From Utricularia gibba (taxonomy: Eukaryota > Streptophyta > Magnoliopsida > Lamiales > Lentibulariaceae): DNA of 64,000 nucleotides. The translations under genes and the position numbers were made by a program. Location of the stretch: assembly GCA_002189035.1 (NCBI GenBank), contig NEEC01000009.1, forward strand, positions 682,001-746,000, in the 5' to 3' direction. Of the stretch, positions 13,060 through 22,035 are shown one piece after another (the stretch's first letter is position 1; every line of letters begins with the position of its first letter). The notes beneath the pieces are model-generated. The model saw only the letters and a program-made list of their open reading frames with translations. It did no database searches and was not told the origin of the DNA.

Positions 13060-14438
13060 CTTACAAGCAGACAATCAACTGCGAAAAAAAGGTTGAGAAC
13101 AGAGAAATATGTCAAAAAACTCACCTTAATTACTGCATAAATTCTTCCAATCAAACACAACACATGAACAAACCCAAGGTGATACGTAACTACGATTTCA
13201 TACTTGGATTGGAACCATTTATCAGTTTGTTTTCTAGAAAAGTATGGTCACCTACCATAACAGGGAAGTCTCATATCCAGAGACAAAAACCATTTCTTCA
13301 TAAGCAAGATACTCAATGTTTTCGAGATATCAGACAACACAAATACAAAGAACAAAACTTTACACATAAAGAACGAGAAAAAAGACGAGGCGGAAGTTCT
13401 GATAGAGATTCCTAGAAGTGTTCCCATAAGCGGGAATCAGAATACATAAACTCCCCGGAACCAGAATAAAAAAGAAAACCACGACTTTTGAACCCGGAAC
13501 ATAACAAAAAAGAGAGAATTCAGCTCATACCTTAAACCTGCAACACAATCGCAAAGCTCCTGCTTTCAACTTAAAGCCAGAAATTCGGAACAAGCGCAGA
13601 TAATTCTCAGGAAAAATGTATTCATCCAACGCATCTGGTGTGTGTGAGAGAGGGATGGAGCGCGAGATTAGGCCCAATGAACGTTTTCCTTTCTCACATT
13701 AAATTATTCGCTTTATTCAACCAAGTTGGTGCGCCACGTCGGCAGACGAAAACAACGACGCGGCCTCCTATTTCTCAATGGCGGCGCTCCGGCCACCGGG
13801 AAACCCGACACGTGGATACCATGGGGGAATTCTGTCTGCGGCTAATCGTTGATTTAGGAGCAACCTGAATTTATTATGGACTGAATTTTCTCCCTTCAAA
13901 TCACATTTTCAACGTGCCTTCCACTTTTAATTATACTCTATTAGCCTTGGAGTCTTTAATTTTTATTATAAATTTATATCCAGATAATTCAAATAATAAT
14001 TATAAACTATATTTTATTTACTTCATAAGTTTAAATAAATTCAAGATCGAAAATATTTTTTAAAGATTTATTGAAATTTTCATTTTTTTATTTAATTTCA
14101 AATGTTTTATGTCCAAATTATTCTAAACATCATTTTTAATTCTTATAATAAAAAATTAAAGTATATCAAATGTGTATGTATGGTGTCTATTAAAAAATAA
14201 TAATATATTTAGAATAATGAAATATGATTGCTGTTTCAAAAAATGATTAAAGGTTTTCATATAATATCTTGTAGGAATATTTATAAATAATCACAATTTA
14301 ATAATATCTTGTTAGTAATATAGCCCAAAGGAGGAAGGAAGGTTGATTTTTTTTTTTGGATATTTGTTGAAAACCCTAGACCCTGAGTAAACCTTGATCT
14401 CTGTGGATTCGAAATTGCCGCCGAAACTTTCCACCTGC
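13060..14438. other. Divergent promoter region (ACR minus / helicase plus)
   Basis: Head-to-head spacer. 13060-13650 probably carries 5' UTR introns and leader of the ACR gene. 13700-13870 is GC-richer with ACACGTGG at about 13810 (a G-box core). 13880-14330 is AT-rich. Near the helicase start there is a telo-box (AAACCCTAG at 14371-14379), an element often found in promoters of ribosome-biogenesis genes, which fits the RH16/DBP9-type helicase downstream. Confidence 0.55.
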
Positions 14439-17400
14439 ATGGGCAAACGGAAGCGGAATGTTCAGACGGCTGCCGCCGATATGAAGAATCGAGATGATGA
14501 ACACCTTGGAAATGTAGAAAAAAGATCAGTTGTAGCAGAGGATGAGCAGAAAGATGATGATGAGCGGAGCTTCGAAGAACTGGGGTTGGATACACGCCTC
14601 ATCCGAGCATTGTCGGAGAAGTCAATTGAAAAGCCTACGCCAATTCAACGTGTGGCGATTCCTCTTATTCTCGTTAGTTTTCTTCTGAAGTTGAATTCTT
14701 TTTCATTGCTTATTCGGAGGTGCAGTTCCTAATTGAGACTTTGAGATTCTTTTATTTTTATTTGGGGTGTATAGGAAGGGAAAGATGTCGTTGTTCGAGC
14801 AAAAACTGGTTCTGGGAAAACAATTGGGTATTTGCTTCCCCTGCTTCAGAAGCTGTTTGTTAATTCGCCTTCCAAGAAGTGCCTTGCTCCGTCAGCTATT
14901 ATTATAGTCCCAACTCGGGAGTTATGCCAACAGGTAAATCTTCTGCTTTGTCCATTTGTATTGAGTTTTTTTCATTTTTTGTTCTTCATGTAATACCTTG
15001 GTTTGTTGTCATTCAGGTGTTTGCTGAGTCGATATCTTTTATTGAACTGTGCGGAGTGAAGCTAGGAGTTTCTTATTTGACAAGCATGATGACATCTGCT
15101 GAACTGGTTGGTAAATTTTCCAGCACTTTGACATACAGATAAGTTTAAAGTGTAGCTATTTTTAATCGCACGACGTTTGCTTCCTGTAGAAAACTTCGTT
15201 GGATGGATGCCCTGATATTGTTGTATCAACTCCTGCTTGTATACAATCATGCTTAGAAAACGGCTTACTTCACAGTAAGGCTCTCCAGGAATCACTTGCA
15301 GTTCTTATCCTTGATGAGGTTACCATTACTCATACAACTCCTGCATATAATAGTTTTTTGCTATAGGTAGGATTGCCTCTAAGTCTACAGGACACTGATG
15401 GTTTGATTTCCTGATCAGGCTGATCTACTGTTATTGTATGGTTATGAGGACGACCTGAAATCACTCAAAGCTCATGTCCCGGAATCTTGTCAATGCCTTC
15501 TAATGTCTGCCACTTCAAGGTGCGTCTGAGTGGATGTTCTCTCAAAAGTTGTATGTATAGCTATTATTTGTCTTTTTGCTTGCTTTGGACGCTTACAGTG
15601 CTCTTGATCTGATTAACATACTAAAAAATAGCAATGTTTTCAATTCTTCGACTTAAAAATCTAGTCAGATACAAAGTGATTTTTCTACTTGCGTGCTGTG
15701 CAGTGCTGATGTGGAAAAGCTGAAAAACCTCATTTTACACAACCCGTATGATTTAACACTGCCAGAATCGGGAGGTGTAAGGGATGAAATTATCCCCCAC
15801 AATGTGCAACAGTTCTATGTAAGGAGTTGTGGGCATCTTGCACAGTTTACTCTTCTTGTTGTATTGCTGATTTCCATTTTATTTACAATTTATCAGAGGA
15901 GCACTTATTAGTAATATCATCCTGAACTAGTGTTATGAAAAAACCAGCTGATGCTATATGTTAATTGGTGTTGCTTGTGTAGATATCATGCAATGCACGC
16001 GACAAACTTCTTAACATCTTTGCACTCTTGAAGTTAGAACTCATACAGAAGAAAGTTCTGATCTTTACCAATTCAATTGACATGAGTTACAGCCTGAAGC
16101 TTTTCCTTGAACAGGTAGAAATTTCTCTTTGTGCGTCTATGCAGATTTTATGAGCATTTCCTTCATGCTGCCGAAACCATGTTATCTTGTTATCCATAGG
16201 TTTTCGTAACTGTATCCATTTATTCTTTTCATGGCAGTTTGGATTAAAATCTGCAGTTCTTAATGCGGAGTTGCCTCAGAATTCTCGCCAGCGGATAGTT
16301 GAGGTATTTATATAGTCCAGGTTTTGGTTTATTGAACTTTTTTTCCGGCGTTCTACCCTATGTTTGATAATCCTTACTATGGTGTGTTTATTCTGCAGCA
16401 ATTTAATGTTAATCTTTTTGATTACCTTGTTGCTGCTGATGACAATGAATCAATGGCAAGGCATAAAGCAGAAGGCAATCCAGCTCAGAAAAAATCCAAA
16501 CTCGGTGTTTTCAGAGGAATAGAGTTCAAAAACGTGAACACTGTAAGCTGATAAATAGTTTTCATAATGACATTCAATGGAATGGCACATAGATGAAAGA
16601 GTTGAGTGCAAATTAGTGCACTGAAAGAGGTCTAAAAAGGCATAGAATGCTGGGATTATATTATCTAGATAACTTATGGGCTTGTGATATTTTTCCTCCT
16701 ATTCATCATGTGCGTATGCTTTACTAATGGTTGATTATAAAGGTTAAAATCCCTACGGTACTCTCTGTAGGTGGTGAACTTTGATATGCCTCAGACTGCA
16801 TCCGGGTATGTTCATCGGATTGGCCGTTCTGGAAGAACATACAGCACTGGTGCATCTGTCTCGCTGGTTAGTCATTGATATAATCTTAGCTTCAGCTTGT
16901 ATAACATCAAATTGCATACTATTAATCTGTATTTGCAAGTTTCTTTATCACAGGAGGTCGTTGTTTTATATTTACTGTAATTTTTTCTGTACGTTAGAAT
17001 TATCCTAATGTTTTATTTTGGGTATGTGATTTTTGTAACCTCGGCCTTTTTCTTCTCTTTTGTAGGTATCTCCCCAGGAGATGGGTATTTTTAATGAGAT
17101 CAAATCCTTTTTAGGAGAAGATGGTAGTGAAGAGTCAAAATTTATTGTGCCATTCCCCCTGCTAAGTAAAAATGCCGTGGAATCTTTACGGTACAGAGCT
17201 GAGGTAAATTTTCTCAATCAATCTTTCATAGGCAACCTCATGTTCCAAAATGTAATATAGCATTTATTTTTCATGTTTCTTTCTGTGGTAGATGGGACGT
17301 GATGACACTGACTGTGTTTTTCGCAGGATGTTGCAAGGAGTGTGACAAAGATCAAGGTGCGAGAAGCTCGTGCCCATGATTTAAGGAATGAAATCCTCAA

Positions 17401-18066
17401 ATCTGAAAAGTGAGTTGTGCTCTTTCGGATGAGCTTTCTGTGTGCCCTCACTTTCCTGTTATTTTTTGTTGATCTGTGCTGTTGGGTTCCTTACTTTATC
17501 TGGTATCTGTTGTTCAACGTATGCCCTTATGTTTCTATTGTAGTTTAAATTAACATATGTCGACGTTAATTCCATCCCACCTCCATGCAGGTTGAAGGCT
17601 CATTTCAAAGATAACCCAAGAGACTTGGGTAAGCGCTTACTAGAATCATGTAGCCGTTACCAGCTCCCCTAATTATTTACTCTTATAATTGTTTCCCATC
17701 CTTCCACAGATCTACTGAAACGTGACAAAGTTTTGGGTAAAAAGCCCCAGCTTCTCACCTCCAAGATATTCCTCAGTACTTACTGGACCCTGCCACACAA
17801 GAGGTTACCAAGATTTTGAAGGTCGCCAGAGCTGCCATGGGAACCACCACTCACGCTAACAGAGGCTTCAAAAGAAAGTTTAGAAGAAGCAGAGGTCCCC
17901 TCAAGACATCCTCCGAGGTGAACTCTTTTCTTCCTCACATGTTTCTCCCTCAAAGTGCCTCCTGCTATGTGAAATGGCCTTCCGTTATCTAATCCCCTCC
18001 GGTTTAACGTTGGTGCTTCATCAGGGATCAAAAAGGGTACGAAGAAAACGGAAAGAAACTGAGTAG
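14439..18066 (+). CDS. RH16: DEAD-box ATP-dependent RNA helicase, RH16/DDX56 (DBP9) type, one apparent frameshift
   Basis: Nucleolar RNA helicase of the DDX56/DBP9 group, expected to act in 60S ribosome assembly. Fifteen exons from 14439 to 18066; 591 aa corrected. N-terminal basic tail, Q motif ([14 protein letters not shown]...PTPIQ), motif I AKTGSGKT, Ia PTRELC, Ib STPACI, motif II DEAD split by an intron (ILDE/ADLL), motif III SAT, helicase C domain with [10 protein letters not shown], motif V region [19 protein letters not shown] and motif [10 protein letters not shown], then a basic C-terminus. Exon 3 must end at a weak GTTGGT donor (15107) to keep frame. In exon 14 the reading frame breaks at the C-run 17745-17748; one extra C restores [19 protein letters not shown] and RAAMG, and brings the last exon into phase. 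Motif V reads AADD where most relatives have ATDD. Confidence 0.9.
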
Positions 18067-18446
18067 GAAGATTGGCTACTGCAGAAGCCAGAAAAACAGA
18101 GGCAAAGCGCCCAATGGTTAGCTCACACAAATTTGTTGTGGCTTCTGCTCATATTCAAGCTGCAGCTTCATCTTGGAGTCTATTTTGGTACTCAGTATCC
18201 GATTCACTGTTGTATCCTTTTTAACTTTTTTTCACCCCATGCAATGAGATTTCATTCTGGAGGTTTCAAATATTTTGAGAGATTAGATAGGTGGTATTAA
18301 ATGGAAATATTTGATAAGAATCATGAAAGATGTTCCACTTTTTATTTGGCAAGGCCCATAGGTCGTTCGGAGGAATGGGCCCAATGATGTCATGAGGCCC
18401 AAAAAATAACGCGCGTGCGGGGATCATCGGAGTCAAGCGTTAGCAG
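18067..18446. promoter_or_regulatory. Spacer with TGGGCC/GGCCCA (site II) motifs
   Basis: After the helicase 3' UTR, three GGCCCA/TGGGCC motifs cluster at 18353-18402 (AAGGCCCATA, ATGGGCCCAA, GAGGCCCAAA). Such site II elements are common in promoters of organelle and translation genes, and here they precede an mTERF-type fragment, so they are probably the relic promoter of that gene. Confidence 0.45.
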
Positions 18447-18775
18447 ATGTTTCTTCACGCGCAAAGTCGGTGGCTGAACGCACACCGTACCGCTATAAAT
18501 GCTCATCTCGGCGCTTCGCAAGGCGCGGCGGCGGTCGTTGAGGACGCCGGCGTCAAATTCAGGCAAAAACTCATCTACCTGCAATCCTTGAAGATAAAAC
18601 TCTACGGAAGCCCTCCAGCTAAACCCGAACCTCCGTTCCGGTGCCATCTCTACCATCGGTTCAGTCGCTCTCCTTGGGCCTCGATGCAGCCGTCGTCGGC
18701 AGAATTCTCGGTATGTATCCCCAGTTTCTCACAGTAGATCCGTACTGTTCCCCGAAATCGGAGAAAAGTACATAA
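18447..18775 (+). pseudogene. 5' fragment of an mTERF-family gene
   Basis: Resembles the N-terminal part of plant organellar transcription termination factor (mTERF) proteins. Frame 1 gives GVKFRQKLIYLQSLKI; after the A-run at 18596-18599 a second frame gives NSTEALQLNPNLRS and TIGSVALL; after GGG at 18676-18678 a third gives GLDAAVVGRILGMYPQFLTVDPY, the typical mTERF motif. It then diverges and stops at 18775, whereas mTERF proteins continue for several more repeats. The two shifts are gains of a base (or losses of two), opposite in sign to the single-base losses in other genes of this window. The truncation leads directly into repeat DNA. I read it as a true pseudogene fragment. The family assignment rests on motif memory, so it is moderate. 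Confidence 0.6.
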
Positions 18776-18990
18776 ATGTTGTTTTCTAGTGATAAGTCAC
18801 TCTTCTTTTGTATGATAAGTTATCAGGTTCAAGGGAAAATGCCTTTTGAACTTATCAAGTTCAAGGGTAAATGCCGTTTGACAAGTACAAGGGGAATCTA
18901 TAAATATGGGTCTCATTCGAGAAAGCTCAGCTCTCCTCTCGGCAGTTCGGTGATTAGGTATCGGCACTTACTTTTCCTCAGAAATTTATG

Positions 18991-19180
18991 TTCTTTGTTT
19001 CCAGAACATCATATTCTTTGTTTTCCAGAACTTCATGTTCTTTGTTTTCCAGAACTTCATGTTCTTTGTTTTCCAGAACTTCATGTTCTTTGTTTTCCAG
19101 AACTTCATGTTCTTTGTTTTCCAGAACTTCATGTTCTTTGTTTCCAGAACTTCATGTTCTTTGTTTTCCAGAATTTCATG
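18991..19180. repeat. 24-bp minisatellite, about eight copies
   Basis: Tandem array with unit TTCTTTGTTTTCCAGAACTT plus CATG (24 bp), eight copies counted by the TTCTTTG core at 18991, 19013 and then every 23-24 bases to 19157. Copies 1 and 7 have lost one T (TTTCC instead of TTTTCC). The first and last copies carry substitutions (ACATCATA, AATTTCATG). Because 24 is a multiple of three, the array is open on both strands and encodes an eight-residue repeat (FFVFQNFM on plus); this is a by-product, not evidence for a gene. Confidence 0.95.
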
Positions 19181-19885
19181 TTTTTCTTCTTCTATCATAA
19201 CATATTCTTCTTCATTTTTTAAGAGCATGTTCATATGGAAGAACTTGTTCTTTTTTTTTCTTTATATCATGTTGTTATTCTTCTTCGGAAATGTTTTTCC
19301 TCTTCAACACAAATTTCTATTTTTATTCACAACATATTCTTCCTCTTCAACACAAATTCTTCTTCTTCATCTTCAATACAATTTTTTCTTGTTCAACACA
19401 TTCTTCTTCAAAACGTGTTCTTTTTCCTCTTCAACGCACGTTCTTCATGCTCTTCTTCTTCTTCGTAACATGTTCTTCCTCTTCAACATAAATTCTTCTT
19501 CTTCAATACATATTCTTTTTCAAAACATGTTCTTTTTCCTCTTTCACACGTGTTCTTTTTCTTCATAACACTTCATAACATGCTCTTTCTCTTCAATGTA
19601 AATTCTTTTTCTTCAACACAAATTTTTCTTCTTCAAGACATCTTATTCTTCATATTCAACACGTATTCTTCTTTTTCTTCTTCAGAACATGTTCTTCATG
19701 TTCGTCTTCTTCACACCATCTTCTCTTCCCCTTCAACACAAATTATTCTTCTTCAACACATCTCCTTTCTCTTCAACACATTGTCATTCTTCTTCCTTTT
19801 CAACTCGTGCTCTTTTTCTTTAACACATCTTCTTCTTCTTCAACTATGTTTTTCCTCTTCAACACGTCTTTTTCTTCAACTTCTA
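19181..19885. repeat. Degenerate pyrimidine-rich repeat (CTTCTT / CTTCAACACA)
   Basis: About 700 bp of strand-asymmetric CT-rich sequence built from CTTCTTC blocks separated by CTTCAACACA, CATGTTCTT and AACATGTTC words. It continues directly from the 24-bp minisatellite, sharing the CATGTTCTT core, and looks like an older, diverged expansion of the same kind of sequence. Open frames run through it on the plus strand only because stop codons are rare in this composition. Confidence 0.85.
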
Positions 19886-20120
19886 AGTACCCATAGGTAT
19901 AAGTATCATTGTGCAAGCTTCATTGGTTTATATCATTAGATCTTGTATTCATTTTGAACCATAACCTCATGTCCTGCCATCCCTTGAATATACTTTCACT
20001 TAAGATTGATGTATCTTATGCTTTGTGACATAAATATATCTGGCTCTTTTGCCACAGTGTTTTGATGTCTGATCTTATTCTTGACATTGGGGTTGCAGTT
20101 TTTTGAGGTGGTGCACCCAA

Positions 20121-20685
20121 ATGGAATGGTCAGCTGGTATTGTCGGATTCGTACTTCTCACATTGGCTATGAATGCGCACTGTGAGGATCCTGGAGGTTG
20201 GAATCTAGTGAATGCTACGCTCTCCAAGGGGAGTGACCTCTCTATAGCTACGGGTATGGCTTCTATTTTCCTTCATTTAGTTTTTTTGAACTACATTTCA
20301 ACACATGAGCCCTGTGACGGTATTATTTTTGTTCATGGAATGAATACAAGCCTGGCGAGATGTAGCTGACCTTCTAAACTGTGCTTTACAAGCAGGTGAT
20401 GCCTGCGACTATGGGGATTTACACCAGGAAGCATACACCATGTACACTGCCATGGTTAGTACATCCTTCAAACATGCCAGCTGCGGCTGTCTTGAAATAA
20501 AATGTGCGGATGAGAAGGAGTGCCTTCTCCCGGGTCCAATTTCTGTAAAGGTGGTGGGCTTCTTCTCAGAGGCATACCCACATCGCCATATTGATCTCGC
20601 TCCACCGGATTACGACGACAATGTTCTGCGCAACGCTGCAAAAATCTTCCCGCTTGATTGCCGCAAGGTTTCGTGTGAGCCCTGA
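20121..20685 (+). pseudogene. Alpha-expansin-like remnant, N-terminal domain only
   Basis: Two exons (20121-20253, 20396-20685) encode 140 aa: a signal peptide (about 1-25, ending near AMNAHC), a short spacer, then an expansin-like region: DACDYGDLHQEAYTMYTAMVS (expansin ACGYGDL-type motif), SCGCLEIKC and HIDLAPPDYDD in the position of the HFDL motif. The protein stops after KVSCEP, so the C-terminal CBM63-like domain of a normal expansin (about 250 aa) is absent. Much of the middle of the first domain is also shortened. HFD reads HID. The frame itself is open and spliceable, so a small secreted protein is possible, but the loss of a domain and of key residues favours a decaying copy. Confidence 0.6.
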
Positions 20686-20851
20686 AATGCTCACTTGATA
20701 TATGACCCCAACATCAAGCATCAGAACTGCCTAAAAGGATTTCATAGCCTTGACTCTTCGAGTTGTATTCTTGTGTTTCGGAAATTACTATGAAGAATGC
20801 TTCGTGGGATTTGGAAAAATGTTTAATCATTCTACATAATTGATGTAGGAT

Positions 20852-21722
20852 TCAGCTCCCACAGGCCAGGCACTCGTCCCGGTTCTCTAGGGAGCATGCT
20901 ATCTGTGCCATCTTCTTCAACTCATCCTCGCTCTCGCCTTCTTTCAGGTTCTCTCGCAGGCCCTGCAACCAGGCAGGCCATTCATTCATCCTTAGGAATC
21001 AATGAGATGGAGAATGTGCAGAAGCTGATGAACACCTACATTTTGTTTTAGCATGGTGGTTTCCACTGTGAACTTGACGGCGTCCGCTGCAACGCGTGTT
21101 CGTAGATAGTACATTCCTGTCTTCAGGCCCTTTCGTGCACAAAAACACAGACATCAGTAACAGAAAAGGGAAGCAGTGCGGACATTTTAGATGATCGATA
21201 GGACTCGGTTAAGGGGTGTAGAAACAATTCATAAACGATAGCATAAAGATGCGCATAGTACGCTTTCCCAAACCATACTTCTAAATGGCCTTCAACTCTG
21301 AAGGAATCTCGGGAATGTTCTGCACAGAACCATTCTGGTAAATTATCCTGTTCTTGAGAACTGGAGACCAGAGTCCCAACTCTGTCAAATCATGTAGGAG
21401 ATGCTTATTCACTACGAACTCCCCACTACAAACAAAAAATAATAATAAAAGATCAAATTTAGAATGGAGCATACGCAGAAGAAAAATAAAGAAAAACAAA
21501 TGAGTAGTCAAGGAAATCAGACCTTAGAACCCTGCGGTTATATATATTCGATGTATACGGCTCAAAGCATTCATTGTTCCCAAGAATCTGGCTCGTGGAG
21601 GCAGTTGGCATTGGGGACACCAGAAGTGAATTCCTCACTCCATTGCTTGCAACGGCTCTAAGAGTAGGCCAATCCCATCTTTCAGAAGGTTTTACCCCCC
21701 ACATATCGGGCTGAAGAATACG
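20852..21722 (-). pseudogene. RNR1-like: 3' fragment of ribonucleoside-diphosphate reductase large subunit
   Basis: Minus-strand pieces of the RNR large subunit: 21722-21523 ([37 protein letters not shown]), 21425-about 21279 (SGEFVVNKHLLHDLTELGLW, NIPEIPSELKAI), 21129-21040 ([20 protein letters not shown]) and 20964-20852, ending in CSLENRDECLACGS, the conserved redox C-terminus. The first two thirds of the enzyme are absent upstream, where the HflX promoter begins. The segment between LKAI and GLKTG (YIDQSQSLNIHMD and neighbours) is missing; instead LKAI is followed by an in-frame TAG (plus 21281-21283) and 150 bases without the motif, and the phases of the flanking exons do not match. One Val is lost in FVVNKHLL. 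This is a gene relic; an active copy must lie elsewhere. Confidence 0.8.
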
Positions 21723-21830
21723 CTAAACGAGTGAAACGAGCAATATCAAAGCATGGTTCAGCCAGCATTGCCAGAAAAGGAAAAGTTTCAAAGGCTCATA
21801 AAGCTAACTTGCATAAAAGATGGGCATGTG

Positions 21831-21870
21831 CTTATTGGGCCAAAGGGCCTGACTGACAAAGCCCAATAAG
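21831..21870. promoter_or_regulatory. Inverted repeat with site II motifs upstream of HflX
   Basis: CTTATTGGGC (21831-21840) and GCCCAATAAG (21861-21870) form perfect 10-bp inverted arms around a 20-base centre that itself contains GGGCC. The TGGGCC/GCCCA words are site II-type promoter elements. It lies about 165 bp upstream of the HflX start codon. Confidence 0.7.
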
Positions 21871-22035
21871 TCTCCTACCGAGCCCAGAGACGGGGTGTAC
21901 AGAAACTGTTTACGAACTCTTCCGTGTCTCATCTCCGGCGTTCCCTCTTTTCCCGGCACGGCGTTTCTGATCTTCAAAAGTCTGTTGGCTATCAGAGAAA
22001 TATTTGGAGGCATACCTTCAGCCTCTGGTGTTATC

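Noticed and set aside
15107-15116. Stronger donor GTAAAT at 15111 for RH16 exon 3
   Set aside because: Using it shifts the frame and hits a stop in the next exon; the weaker GTTGGT at 15107 keeps the conserved sequence.
18986-19568. Long open frames through the minisatellite and CTTC repeat
   Set aside because: They arise from a 24-bp (multiple of three) unit and pyrimidine bias; no start context, domain or codon pattern supports a protein.
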